DNA from: an uncultured Spirochaetales bacterium
GTDB taxonomy: Bacteria > Spirochaetota > Spirochaetia > Sphaerochaetales > Sphaerochaetaceae
Direction of reading: 5' to 3'
Assembly (NCBI GenBank): GCA_902797395.1
Contig: CADBSO010000011.1
Coordinates: forward strand, 1-46,076
DNA: 46,076 nt
In this document: positions 17,239 to 27,700 of the stretch, piece after piece
Numbering within the stretch: the stretch's first letter is position 1
Layout: each line of letters begins with the position of its first letter
Translations under genes and position numbers: made by a program
The notes under the pieces: model-generated
Told to the model about the DNA's origin: nothing
Database searches by the model: none
Seen by the model: only the letters and a program-made list of their open reading frames with translations

Positions 17239-19506
17239 CTACTTATCAAACAGCGACAACGCCTCATCCAGCGTCATGCTCAATGCCTTATGGATATCCT
17301 TCACACTCGCATTCCTGCCGTTATAGGATACGTAATATCCGAATCTTCCGCTATTCATCACAAGCGGATTGCCCTCGCCATCCTTGCCGACTTCAAACGG
17401 AATCGCAAAAAGCTTCGATATCTCGTCGCGAGTAAGGTCATCCTTCTTGCATCCTTTTGGGAGCCTGACGCTCCTTTTCTCCCCTTGTATGAAAAAGTAA
17501 GGACCGAACTTTCCGTTCTCATTGAAGAATATCTCCTTTCCAGTGGCTTCATCAACGGATACGGACTCAAACGCCGCTGCCTGCTTACCGCTTTCCTTGT
17601 CATCGATTATCTGACGGATCATCTCATCTGAAACCATATGCGGAAACACATTGGACGGAATGGAATACGATTTGCCGCCATATGAAATATACGGTCCGTA
17701 TTTTCCGACATAAATGGAATATTCGCCGCTGATGCCCGGCAGCAAAACCTTCTGCTCCTCGCGCCTGTCATCTATCTCGAATTCCATGCTTTCCTTAAGA
17801 CCGCCAGGACCCGAATAGAAATCATGCAGATATTCGAATTCGTTTATGCGGGTATTCTCAATCTCATCAAGACTTTCCTCCATCTTGGATGTGAAATCAT
17901 AATCAAGAAACTTGGAGAGGTGATCCGAAAGAAACTTTATCACAATGAATCCCGTGAAAGTCGGTATGAGAGCACCATCCTGACGTTCGGCATATTTCCT
18001 ATTGGTTATTGATGAGATGGTAGCCGCATATGTGGAAGGCCGGCCTATTCCAAGCCTTTCCATTTCGCGTATCAGAGCCGCTTCCGACCACCTTCTGGGC
18101 GGAGAAGTCTGCTGCTTCTGCGAAGAAACATCAACCGCATTCAAATCATCACCTTCTCTAACCGATGGAAGCTTTTTGGCCTCGTCCTTATCATCAGCCG
18201 AGCCATAAACCATTCTGAATCCTTCCTGTATCGTGACATATCCGGATGCTGTGAACTCAAACGAATCATCACCGTTCGCATTGGAAATCCTCAGATTGGT
18301 GGATTCGCGCACATTGTCCCTCATCTGACACGCCAGAGACCTCCGGTAAATCAGACCGTAAAGCCTTGCCTCGTCGCCGGATAAGGGAAGCGACTCGGCA
18401 TTCCTTATCCTACCGTCTATTATAGCCGGCCTTATCGCCTCATGAGCATTCTGCGCGTTCTCATCCTTGGATTTGAACTTTCTTGCAACCTCGCAGATGC
18501 TATCTGCCGGAAGCTCGGACAATATCGCCTGCCTTATGGCGTTCTCGCCGTCCTCAGAAAGCGAAGGCGAATCCGTACGCATATAGGTTATAAAACCCTT
18601 TTCATAAAGATGCTGAGCTATCAGCATCGTCTTAGAAGAGGAGAAATGAAGCTTGGAGTTCGCCTCCTGCTGCAAAGTGGATGTTATGAATGGAACAGGC
18701 GGTTGGGTCTTCACTTCCCTTTTGGTTACCTTGGAAACGCTCCAATCGGCGTTCCGCATCTCCTCCTCGTAAGCCTGCGCCTTATCCTCGTCGAGCAACA
18801 CGAGATCCGGATTCACGACATTTCCAGTATCAGGATCAAAATCATCCTTGCCGCTGACCACTCTCTTTCCGTTCACGCTGACAAGCTTGGATTCGATCCT
18901 ATCCCCTTGCGAAGTCTCGAAAACAGCCTTTATGACACTATAAAAAGAGGATACGAAAGACATCCTGCTATACTCACGGTCGACGATAAGCTTCAAGGCG
19001 GGGCTCTGAACACGGCCGGCGGACAAATGCCTATCGCCTATTGTCTTCCAAAGAAGCGGAGATATCTCATAGCCGACAAGCCTATCAAGAACCCTTCTCG
19101 ATTCCTGCGCGCTGACCATATTCATATCTATATCGCGGGTATTCTCGAATGCGCGCCTGATTGCTGACGGAGTGATTTCATGAAACACCATGCGCTTGGT
19201 CGGAATAGAAGGCTTGAGGACTTCCCTCAAATGCCAGGAAATGCTCTCGCCTTCCCTATCCTCATCAGTCGCAAGATAAAGCTCGTCTGATTCGCTGAGC
19301 AGCTTCTTCATCTTCTTGACAATTTCCTTCTTGTCGCTGGAAATCGCATATTTCGGCTTGAATGTCTTCATATCCACGTTTATTCCGTTTTCAGGAATAT
19401 CCCTAATATGGCCCATTGAAGCCATCACTTCCGCGTTTTCCTTGCTGAGTATGTCTGAAATCGTCTTCGCTTTAGTCGGAGACTCAACTATGACGAGCTT
19501 TTTCAT
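17239..19506 (-). CDS. topA: DNA topoisomerase I
   Basis: 755 residues from MKKLVIVESPTKAKT (ATG 19506); an in-frame extension upstream lacks support. The Toprim domain has VIVESP and DEDREGES, the active-site Tyr is in GFITYMRTDS, and GIGRPSTYAATI is the type IA signature. The C-terminal region has Topo-C repeats (IYVGKYGPYISYG, NENGKFGPYFF, NSGRFGYYVSYNG) and no Cys4 zinc fingers, unlike the E. coli enzyme. It relaxes negative supercoils. The gene follows fba by 22 bases and precedes the TraB gene by 5. Confidence 0.95.
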   Translation of the reverse strand: MKKLVIVESPTKAKTISDILSKENAEVMASMGHIRDIPENGINVDMKTFKPKYAISSDKKEIVKKMKKLLSESDELYLATDEDREGESISWHLREVLKPSIPTKRMVFHEITPSAIRRAFENTRDIDMNMVSAQESRRVLDRLVGYEISPLLWKTIGDRHLSAGRVQSPALKLIVDREYSRMSFVSSFYSVIKAVFETSQGDRIESKLVSVNGKRVVSGKDDFDPDTGNVVNPDLVLLDEDKAQAYEEEMRNADWSVSKVTKREVKTQPPVPFITSTLQQEANSKLHFSSSKTMLIAQHLYEKGFITYMRTDSPSLSEDGENAIRQAILSELPADSICEVARKFKSKDENAQNAHEAIRPAIIDGRIRNAESLPLSGDEARLYGLIYRRSLACQMRDNVRESTNLRISNANGDDSFEFTASGYVTIQEGFRMVYGSADDKDEAKKLPSVREGDDLNAVDVSSQKQQTSPPRRWSEAALIREMERLGIGRPSTYAATISSITNRKYAERQDGALIPTFTGFIVIKFLSDHLSKFLDYDFTSKMEESLDEIENTRINEFEYLHDFYSGPGGLKESMEFEIDDRREEQKVLLPGISGEYSIYVGKYGPYISYGGKSYSIPSNVFPHMVSDEMIRQIIDDKESGKQAAAFESVSVDEATGKEIFFNENGKFGPYFFIQGEKRSVRLPKGCKKDDLTRDEISKLFAIPFEVGKDGEGNPLVMNSGRFGYYVSYNGRNASVKDIHKALSMTLDEALSLFDK

Positions 19507-19528
19507 ATTCCTACCGTCACCCGTAAAA

Positions 19529-20524
19529 TCAGCACTTGTCGTTGCTTCCAAGAACCTCTATGTTCTTCCTCATGTACATCTTCTTGAGCTCGTCGCGAGC
19601 AGCGCCAAGATATTTTCTGGGATCAAAAGCAGCAGGGTTCTCCGCAAGATACTTCCTAACCGCAGCAGTCATGGCAAGCCTTCCGTCGCTATCGATGTTT
19701 ATCTTGCAAACCGCGCTCTTTGCCGCCTGGCGAAGCTGATCCTCAGGTATTCCGATGCTATCCTTGAGATTTCCGCCAAACTTGTTGATGATGTCGACGT
19801 ATTCCTGCGGAACCGATGACGATCCATGAAGAACTATCGGGAAGCCCTTGAGTTTCTCCTCGACCTCTTTAAGAATATCAAATCTAAGACTGGGAGGAAT
19901 AAGCCTTCCGGTTTTCGGATCCCTGGTGCACTGCTCCGGCTTGAACTTGTTGGCGCCATGGCTGGTTCCAATCGAAATGGCCAAGCTGTCAACGCCAGTC
20001 TTGCTGACGAAGTCTATGACCTCCTCAGGCCTGGTATAATGGCTCTGCTCGCTTGCGACCTCATCCTCAACGCCGCTGAGAACACCAAGCTCGCCTTCAA
20101 CCGTAACATCGTACTTATGCGCATATTCAACGACCTTCTTCGTTATCTCTATGTTCTCCTCGTAAGGGTGCGATGAAGCGTCAATCATAACGGAAGAGAA
20201 ACCGTTGTCTATGCACGACTTGCATATATCGAAATCCGCGCCGTGATCAAGATGAAGAACGATTGGAATCTGATACCCCAGGAACTTCGAATACTCGACA
20301 GCGCCTTTCGCCATATTGTAAAGCAAGTTGATGTTCGCATAATCGCGAGCACCCTTTGAAACCTGCAATATCACAGGCGACTTCGTTTCCACGCAAGCCT
20401 GGATTATGGCCTGAAGCTGCTCCATATCATTGAAGTTGTATGCGGGAATAGCATATCCGCCGGTTACGGCTTTCTTGAACATCTCCCTGGTATTCACCAA
20501 TCCCAAATCCTTATAACTAACCAT
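19529..20524 (-). CDS. fba: Class II fructose-1,6-bisphosphate aldolase
   Basis: 331 residues. Zinc and substrate motifs of class II aldolases are present: AIPAYNFND near the N-terminus, VLHLDHGAD with the metal-binding His, GELGVLSGVED, SIGTSHGANKF and VLHGSSS. It interconverts fructose 1,6-bisphosphate with dihydroxyacetone phosphate and glyceraldehyde 3-phosphate. The start is put at the second ATG (20524), nine bases from AAGGAG; the first ATG (20533) directly abuts that site. It has a strong promoter and heads a short operon with topA and the TraB gene. Confidence 0.94.
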   Translation of the reverse strand: MVSYKDLGLVNTREMFKKAVTGGYAIPAYNFNDMEQLQAIIQACVETKSPVILQVSKGARDYANINLLYNMAKGAVEYSKFLGYQIPIVLHLDHGADFDICKSCIDNGFSSVMIDASSHPYEENIEITKKVVEYAHKYDVTVEGELGVLSGVEDEVASEQSHYTRPEEVIDFVSKTGVDSLAISIGTSHGANKFKPEQCTRDPKTGRLIPPSLRFDILKEVEEKLKGFPIVLHGSSSVPQEYVDIINKFGGNLKDSIGIPEDQLRQAAKSAVCKINIDSDGRLAMTAAVRKYLAENPAAFDPRKYLGAARDELKKMYMRKNIEVLGSNDKC

Positions 20525-20581
20525 TTCACTCATCTCCTTATGTCAGAAGCCCGATAAAAGGCCCGACGCATGATTTATTAT

Positions 20582-20610
20582 ATTATAATGACTCCGCAAA
20601 AAACAAACAA
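20582..20610 (-). promoter_or_regulatory. Strong promoter for fba-topA
   Basis: TTGTTT (20605-20610), 17-base spacer, TATAAT (20582-20587) on the minus strand; a second TATAAT-like hexamer follows immediately. The leader is about 50 bases. Confidence 0.65.
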
Positions 20611-20611
20611 G

Positions 20612-20634
20612 AAAATTCCAGCGCACCGCCGGAA
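20612..20634 (-). terminator. Probable rho-independent terminator after rpoN
   Basis: Minus-strand stem TTCCGGC / GCTGGAA (7 bp, one G-T) around loop GGTGC, followed by TTTTCTTGTTTGTTTTTT. It starts five bases after the rpoN stop, and its U-rich tail overlaps the -35 region of the fba promoter. Confidence 0.5.
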
Positions 20635-20638
20635 ACGC

Positions 20639-21934
20639 CTACTGGAGATACAAGGCGCGGTATTTCTGCACGGTCCGACGGGATATGCTTATTCCGCGGC
20701 TTTCAAGAATCCGACGTATCTTCTCATCAGAAAGCTTCTCCGCACTTGTCCTGATTATCTCTGCTATGGCGCTGATGACATCGCTCTTGCTGTTGCTGCC
20801 GTCTGCGGACCTCTCAAGAAAATCGGAAAGCGGAATTACGCGGTTTTCGAATTCCAGATAATTCGAACTGACTATCCTCGAGGCAGTGGATACGGACATG
20901 TTCGAGTAAAGCGCGATGTCCTTGAGCATCAGCGGCACTTTGCGATCCGTTTTGCCCAAAAGCCAGTTCAACTGCTTGCTGATCATAAAATAAGCGATCG
21001 ATGACAATGTCGCGTTTCTGGAGTCTATCATAGAATTGAGAAGCGCTATATCGTTCCTGCAACTCTCCAGCAGCCGCTTGCCTTTGCTGTCCAGCCCTGC
21101 TTCATCATATGTCCTGTCCATCTCTATCGCAGGAATCATGCCATCCGCTACCGAAACCTTCACCTCATTGTCCACAATCACGGCGCGAACCGTTGGAGCA
21201 ACATAACGTATCGGAGAAGAAGAGTAATCACGCGCCGGATTCGGATCAAGTCTCCTTATCACCGAAAAGGCATTGCCTATGCGATCCGAATCCACATCGT
21301 ATTTCAAAGCCAGATCCCTCGTCCTGCCTTTCGAAAACAAAGTGAAATCATCCTCATTGATCATGCCGGACGCCAAATCGATCAGCTCCCCATCAATGCC
21401 CTCATCAAGGAATCCGCCGCGCAATATCGAAATCTGTTTCCGCAACGAATCATAAACATCAGATGCGGCGCAGCCGATCGGATCCAAACGAGAAACCTGA
21501 TCAACCATCCTCTCGTATAATTCGAACTTATCCCTGCCGCTTATCTCAAAAACCTCCAAAAGCTCATCAGCGCCATATACGAAAAAACCCCTGTCGTCCA
21601 AATTGGATATTATGAGACGGCACATTTCCTCCTCATCTCGAGTCAGATCCAAATACTCGATCTGATCGGACAAATGACGCTTTATATCTCCTTCCTTGTC
21701 AGGAATCGAATTCAAGTATTCCTCATGTCTGTCGCTCGCCTCCTGCGCCTGCGATGAAACGCTCCTCGAATACCGAGGCTTGTCAGACCTGCCTTTCAGC
21801 AGCATGAAGGGATTCTGTTCCGCCCGCTTCTCTATGATCTCGACAAGTTCATTGGCAGGAGCAGTAAGAATGCTGAGCGTCTGCACTTGCGCGGCCGATA
21901 GGACCTGCTTCTGCTGAAGGGAAAGGCTAGGCAT
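20639..21934 (-). CDS. rpoN: RNA polymerase sigma-54 factor
   Basis: 431 residues. The N-terminus is the Gln/Leu-rich activator-interacting region I (LSLQQKQVLSAAQVQTLSIL). The centre holds the core-binding domain (DPIGCAASDVYDSL) and an HTH (ALYSNMSVSTASRIV). The C-terminus ends with the RpoN box SRRTVQKYR, which reads the -24 element. It directs transcription from -24/-12 promoters with enhancer-binding activators. It starts 14 bases after lptB, an arrangement also common in proteobacteria. No -24/-12 promoter was spotted in this window. Confidence 0.95.
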   Translation of the reverse strand: MPSLSLQQKQVLSAAQVQTLSILTAPANELVEIIEKRAEQNPFMLLKGRSDKPRYSRSVSSQAQEASDRHEEYLNSIPDKEGDIKRHLSDQIEYLDLTRDEEEMCRLIISNLDDRGFFVYGADELLEVFEISGRDKFELYERMVDQVSRLDPIGCAASDVYDSLRKQISILRGGFLDEGIDGELIDLASGMINEDDFTLFSKGRTRDLALKYDVDSDRIGNAFSVIRRLDPNPARDYSSSPIRYVAPTVRAVIVDNEVKVSVADGMIPAIEMDRTYDEAGLDSKGKRLLESCRNDIALLNSMIDSRNATLSSIAYFMISKQLNWLLGKTDRKVPLMLKDIALYSNMSVSTASRIVSSNYLEFENRVIPLSDFLERSADGSNSKSDVISAIAEIIRTSAEKLSDEKIRRILESRGISISRRTVQKYRALYLQ

Positions 21935-21948
21935 CCGTCAGCCGCCTC

Positions 21949-22704
21949 CTATTGCTTATATTCCTCATAATCCTTTCCGAAATACGTCTTAACGGCAATC
22001 TCATTCGACAGAAGCTCATCCTTAGTTCCGCTTACTAGAATCGATCCGTTGTTTATTATATGCGCGTATTTGGTCACCGCCAACGCATCCCTGACATTAT
22101 GATCGGTTATCAACACGCCTATGTCCAAGGAGGAAAGATACCTTATCATATCCTTGATTTCGCTGACCGCAATCGGATCTATCCCCGCAAAAGGCTCATC
22201 CAAAAGGAGGAACTTTGGCTTCGAGGCCAAGCATCTGGCTATTTCAGTCCTTCTCCTCTCACCACCTGAAAGCGTAAGTCCGTATTGCTTTCTGAGCTTT
22301 GTCAAACCGAATTCTCCGAGCAGCCTTTCAAGCTCGTCCTGGCGTTCCGATCTGCTCAAATCCTTCCTGACCTCAAGTATCAGCATTATATTCTGCTCAA
22401 CCGTCAGCTTTCTGAAAATCGAAGGCTCCTGAGGCAAATAAGCCAAGCCGCGCTGGGATCTCTTGTACATCGGAAGCGAAGTTATATTCTCATCATTTAT
22501 GAAAATGCTGCCCCCGTTTGCCTTTATGAAGCCAACAACCATGTAGAATGTTGTCGTCTTTCCGGCGCCATTCGGACCCAAAAGTCCGACGATATCACCG
22601 CTGCCCATTTCAAAGGAAAGGCCTTTCACGACCTGCCGCTTGCCATAGAACTTCACCAAATTGTCGATTCTGAGAATATTCCTGTCTTTTGAAACCGCTT
22701 CCAT
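21949..22704 (-). CDS. lptB: LPS export ABC transporter ATP-binding protein LptB
   Basis: 251 residues, start taken as ATG 22704. Walker A is GPNGAGKTT, the Q-loop lies in YLPQEPSIF (typical LptB), the signature is LSGGERRR, Walker B is FLLLDEPFAGIDP and the switch His is in ITDHNVRD. LptB powers extraction of LPS or similar glycolipid from the inner membrane with LptFG. In spirochaetes that lack LPS the substrate would be another lipid. It is followed by rpoN. No ribosome-binding site is visible and the apparent -10 is only 14 bases from the ATG. Confidence 0.9.
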   Translation of the reverse strand: MEAVSKDRNILRIDNLVKFYGKRQVVKGLSFEMGSGDIVGLLGPNGAGKTTTFYMVVGFIKANGGSIFINDENITSLPMYKRSQRGLAYLPQEPSIFRKLTVEQNIMLILEVRKDLSRSERQDELERLLGEFGLTKLRKQYGLTLSGGERRRTEIARCLASKPKFLLLDEPFAGIDPIAVSEIKDMIRYLSSLDIGVLITDHNVRDALAVTKYAHIINNGSILVSGTKDELLSNEIAVKTYFGKDYEEYKQ

Positions 22705-22718
22705 ACGCAAAACATAAT

Positions 22719-22745
22719 TTTATACCATAAGTTTCATTTTCACAA
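22719..22745 (-). promoter_or_regulatory. Possible promoter giving a very short lptB leader
   Basis: TATAAA (22719-22724) with TTGTGA (22740-22745) 15 bases upstream, on the minus strand. Transcription would start only about 8 bases before the lptB ATG. The short spacer makes this tentative. Confidence 0.35.
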
Positions 22746-22790
22746 GCAGACAGCGCTTTCGGCGCGCTTATAAAAACCTCAAAGTCCGAT

Positions 22791-24767
22791 TTAGCCTGCG
22801 CCTTTCAGCCTGTTTATCTCATCGCGAAGCGCTATGGCTTTCTCGAACTCAAGACTCTTGCTGGCGATCCTCATCTCCTTCTCAAGCGCTTTTATGCACC
22901 TTTCCCTATCCTTGGCGGACGAGAAATCGAAATCCGGAAGCCAATCGGCCTTCTTGCGCATCGCTTCCTTAGGCTCCTCCCTATCCAAAATATCGGTTAT
23001 CTCCTTACGGACGGTATGCGGGACCACGCCATGCTCCTCGTTGTATTGGGATTGGATACGACGGCGGCGGGCAGTCTCATCAATCGCCTCCCTCATGGAT
23101 CGGGAAATCGAATTCGCATACATTATTATGCGCCCGCGCTCATTTCTTGCAGCGCGTCCGATTATCTGAATAAGCGAAGTGGTGGAACGAAGAAAACCCA
23201 TTTTATCAGCATCCAAAATCGCAATCAGCGACACCTCGGGGAGATCAAGCCCTTCCCTAAGCAAGTTGATTCCGATAAGCACATCGCTTTTGCCAAGCCT
23301 GAGATCCTTCAATATCCCAACACGCTCCATAGTATCTATCTCGCTATGCAAATACGCAACCTTAAGGCCCTTGCCCTTATAGAACTCGCACAAATCCTCC
23401 GCCATCTTCTTCGTCAAAGTCGTCACAAGCACGCGCTCTCCGGCCGATACGGCTTTTCGGATCTCCTCATGCAAATCATCCACCTGGCCTTCCTCGCTGC
23501 GAACCTCTATCGTGGGATCCAAAAGCCCTGTAGGACGCAACACCTGCTCTACGGTCAATTGGCTTTCCGAAAGCTCGCGTTCACCCGGCGTAGCGCTAAC
23601 ATACAAACGTGTCGAAACCATAGAATCAAACTCCTCGTATTTCAACGGACGATTGTCTAATGCGGAAGGAAGCCGAAAACCATAATCGACAAGCGTTTGC
23701 TTTCTGGAGCGATCGCCTTCATACATCGCTCCTATTTGTGAAACAGTGACATGGCTCTCATCTATGAAAACGACAAAATCCTTAGGAAAATAATCCAAAA
23801 GAGCGCTCGACCTCGATCCTGGCGGACGCCCCTGCAAAGGACGCGAATAGTTCTCTATTCCACTGCAATACCCGACCTCCTCAAGCATATCGAGATCATA
23901 TTCGACGCGCGAGCGTATCCTTTCCGCTTCAAGCGGCTTGCCCCGATCCAAAAAATAACTTACCCGCTCCTCCATCTCCTTTCGTATCTTTCCAACGCCT
24001 TTGTCTATGCTCTCCTTGGGAAGAACGAATTGCTTTGCAGGATAAAGGACATACGAATCGAACTCCCTCACCACACTGCGATTCAGCGGATCAACAAACG
24101 ATATTCCGGCAATCTCATCGAAATCAAATTCAATGCGAAGAATATTCTCCTCTCCCGCCGGAATCAATTCCAGCAAATCACCTTTGAGGGAAAATTCTCC
24201 TGCGGAAAGCACGCCGTTCTGATTCGCCGAATATTGCATTTCGCAAAGGCGGGAAGCAACCTTGCGCGTCGGCTGCGTCTCGCCTTTGCTGAACACAAAA
24301 GCCATGCTCTCAACCGCTTGCGGACTTCCCAGACCGTATATGCAGCTGACCGTAGACACCACAACCGTATCAGGACGCTCCAAAAGCGCAAATGAGGCGC
24401 GAAGACGCAGCCTGTCGATTTCAGAATTCAAATCAACTTCCTTCTCTATATACAAATCCTTGCCGGGTATATAGGCTTCCGGCTGATAATAATCGTATGT
24501 GGACACAAAATATTCCACCGCATTATCAGGAAAGAAAGACTTGAACTCCCTGTAAAGCTGCGCCGCAAGGGTCTTATTGTGCGACAAAACCAGCACCGGC
24601 CTCTCAAGCTCGGCTATGAGATTGGCCATCATGAAAGTCTTGCCGCAGCCTGTCACCCCTTTGAGAACCTGAGTCGCATTTCCGGATTTAAAACCAGCGG
24701 AGAGCTTCTCAACGGCAGTCCTTTGGGATTCGGACAGCGAATAAGGCGCTTTGATCTTATAAAGCAT
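22791..24767 (-). CDS. uvrB: Excinuclease ABC subunit B
   Basis: 658 residues. Helicase motif I is GVTGCGKTFMMANL, the beta-hairpin region holds YYQPEAYIPGKDLYIEKE, motif II is VVFIDESHVT, and GRAARNERGR is motif VI. The C-terminal UVR motif (about 625-655, SLEFEKAIALRDEINRLK) binds UvrC. UvrB verifies damaged bases after UvrA loading in nucleotide excision repair. Length and motifs are complete. The ATG shares its A with the stop of the M16 protease gene (TAATG), so translation is coupled. Confidence 0.96.
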   Translation of the reverse strand: MLYKIKAPYSLSESQRTAVEKLSAGFKSGNATQVLKGVTGCGKTFMMANLIAELERPVLVLSHNKTLAAQLYREFKSFFPDNAVEYFVSTYDYYQPEAYIPGKDLYIEKEVDLNSEIDRLRLRASFALLERPDTVVVSTVSCIYGLGSPQAVESMAFVFSKGETQPTRKVASRLCEMQYSANQNGVLSAGEFSLKGDLLELIPAGEENILRIEFDFDEIAGISFVDPLNRSVVREFDSYVLYPAKQFVLPKESIDKGVGKIRKEMEERVSYFLDRGKPLEAERIRSRVEYDLDMLEEVGYCSGIENYSRPLQGRPPGSRSSALLDYFPKDFVVFIDESHVTVSQIGAMYEGDRSRKQTLVDYGFRLPSALDNRPLKYEEFDSMVSTRLYVSATPGERELSESQLTVEQVLRPTGLLDPTIEVRSEEGQVDDLHEEIRKAVSAGERVLVTTLTKKMAEDLCEFYKGKGLKVAYLHSEIDTMERVGILKDLRLGKSDVLIGINLLREGLDLPEVSLIAILDADKMGFLRSTTSLIQIIGRAARNERGRIIMYANSISRSMREAIDETARRRRIQSQYNEEHGVVPHTVRKEITDILDREEPKEAMRKKADWLPDFDFSSAKDRERCIKALEKEMRIASKSLEFEKAIALRDEINRLKGAG

Positions 24768-27700
24768 TACTTCTTGTCCTTACTCTCCTGCTCAGCCTGC
24801 GCCCGTCTTTTTACAGCCCTCTTCCTGTTATCGAATTCGACTATATCAAAGAACCCGTTTATGAAGGCCGACTTTGCATCAAGAGAAGCCTCATTTCCAA
24901 GTATGGCATAGGACTTTCCACCATCAACAAGCATATGCTTCCTAAACAATTCCCTAACAGCCGATCTGCATTCGGACAGCTTAACCTTCAGCGCATCATC
25001 CACCCTCTTGCGCCGAGCCTCATCCGTAATATTCTGGAGAAATCTCGAAAAATACAGAAACGCCTTGCTTTCATCCGATTGCGGATACGAAATAGACACC
25101 AGGGCCGCGCGTTTGGCCGATTTCAAATCCGAAGGGCCAAACCACCTGCCAACAGCTTTGAGAAACGACTTGAACGAATTTATTCCATTCGGATCCCTTA
25201 TGGACGATATGCGGACCATACCCCCATAATAATTGTAATCAAAATACGCGCCATATGCTCCGCCATCAACGCGAACAGCCTCATACAATGCCACATCCTG
25301 GAAATACGAAGCCATCACATCCAAAGCGGACGAATGCGGACGGCAGCGTATCGACATGCTGGGATACGTAACCGTCGATTTGATTCTGTAATATGATAGC
25401 AATCCTCCCGCATAGCGTGCAAAGCGCATGGCCTGCTCGTCCGCCTTATACTTGCCAGCCAGCTGAAGCATGTTGCTGCGCATCACACCTCCTTCGGAAC
25501 CTCCGTTTTCAGACACCGCAATGCAAGAGTCCCCAAGCCTATTCGAAAAATCGAGAACAGCCTTTTGCGGAAATTCATTGGAGAACAGCGAGATCACCAT
25601 CCCGCTCCTCCTGAAAACCTTCGCATAGATTCTCCTCACCGCATCCAAAACCTCATCACACACATTCTTTTTTCTAATATCCAGCGAATCGATGCGCAAC
25701 TTGAAAAGAACACCGCTGGCCGCATTCTTGAACAACGCCGCCGAATCAATGATGCTATCGGACATGACATTTGAAAAACCTTGCGCCATATATGACACAT
25801 CAGCATATTCCGATTGGAGCGACAGAACCGAATCCCTGACCTCCTTTTGCGTAATCACAGCGTCCCGCAACAAATTGAAAAGCAAATCAAAGCATTCCTC
25901 CGTATCCTCAGCCAACGCCTTAAACCTAACTACAAAGCATGGAAAATCGCTTTTTGCGTCGGATACGGACCGGAGCGCTGTCGCATGCATCGAAAACGAA
26001 TGGAACACGCTTTGAAATCTCTCATGAAAGCCCCTGACTCCATTCACTTTGGCTCTGCCAAGGCATTCCGAGAGCACCTGGAGATAACAGACCTCGTCCT
26101 CGCTCAAGCCATCAAGACGGAAAGCCATGTTGAAATTCGACAGCAGCACACTGTCATCACGCGTGAAAACAGCGATTCCTTTTTCCGAATCCCCATAACT
26201 TTCAAAGGTGAGCCCCTTCTTCCATCCATTCACATCGCGCATGCTCTCCTCATCTATCAGGCAGGATACGGTATTCGGAAACCTCATCATCTTCACGATG
26301 CTATCAATCGGCTCAAGCTCAAACATCCCTTTCGAGTCCTCAGCGCTAATGCCAACGCCCTTATCGCTTTCCTCAAATAACTTGCCATCCGCTGCAAGCA
26401 TCCGCTTGTCGCACTTCTCGTTCAGAAACCCTATGATATCATCCGCGAGCTTATCATGCTCGACCTCGTACGAACAAGACGGAACGAGAAGCATCTTATG
26501 ATATATCACAGCCGGCGAACGGAATATCATGTCAAACATCCTTCCGAAAACAGTCTTATCGGATTTCAGCCTTTTCTCGATTTCGCAGATAGACGCATAG
26601 AACCCGCACAGCGACAAATCCTTTGCCTGGCTCTGCATTATCAAACTCGTAATTCTCCTTCCCATCGGATTTGATGTCCTATCGAGCGCCTCGATTTTCA
26701 TTGTCTTTATGGCGTTTTTCAAATACCTGACAACCTTTCCGCTCATATCAAAACCGGAAAGCAACGCCCTGATCTTGTTCTCACATGCTGATACAATCTC
26801 CTCAGAAGAACCATCAATCAACAGACCATCGAGGGATATGGTGAAATACAGCTTTCCGTTGTAAAGACTGACTCCGGTATCATCGCCAACGTCCTTGGCA
26901 AGCCTGAGTTTGAGCAAAGCCTCATACAATGGGGATTTGTACGAGCCTAAAAGCGCTTGCGAAAGCACGGAAGCCATTCTCAGCCCAATGGGATCGCTCA
27001 CGTCTATTCCAGTGTCGAAAACCATATGGAAAGAAGGCTTGGACATGCTTCCGGAGCAATACTTCACCTCAAGAAAGCCGCCCGTTTCGGATTGCTTGTA
27101 TCCCATTCCGGCGCCATCTCCGAAATTCCGGACGAATTCCGCATATTCGGGAAAATCATACTTCAACTCATCGTCACCCGATGCTTCCAGATAATCGCAA
27201 GCCAGCGGCTTATTCAAGACCGTCTTATCCAATATTTCCAGCAGCTTGTCGCACTTATTGCCTCCGTAAACAATCAAAAGGCAATTTTCAGGTCTGTAAT
27301 GCTTCTTGTAATAGCCTATGAACTCCTCATAGGAGAGAAACGGAATGCATAAGCTGTTTCCACCGCTCTCAAAGCTTTCCGCCCCCTTGGCGACCAAACG
27401 CTTATAGCCGTCGAACAACCTCTTTCCGCTTTCAAGCTCGCCTTCCTTCATCTCATTGCACACTATTCCGGAAATGCCATTTATGACGCCATCATCGCCA
27501 AGCGAATAGCGAACGCCCTCCTTCAAAAAAGTCTCTCTTCTCAAAAGAGGATTGAACACGCAATCCGCATACAGCTTGAATGCGCTTTCAAAATCCTTAT
27601 ACACGGTGGAAGCCACAGGAAAGGATGTCCAAAGCTGATGCGTCTCCGCATTCACATACGAGAGCGCGCATTGGGATGCGCATATCTCAAAAGGCTCAGG

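Noticed and set aside
19507-19551. Upstream extension of topA
   Set aside because: MKKLVIVESP is the conserved N-terminus of topoisomerase I; the 15 extra residues overlap the end of fba.
22745-22790. AGCGC/GCGCT hairpin as a uvrB terminator
   Set aside because: The stem is only five pairs and no T-run follows on the minus strand.
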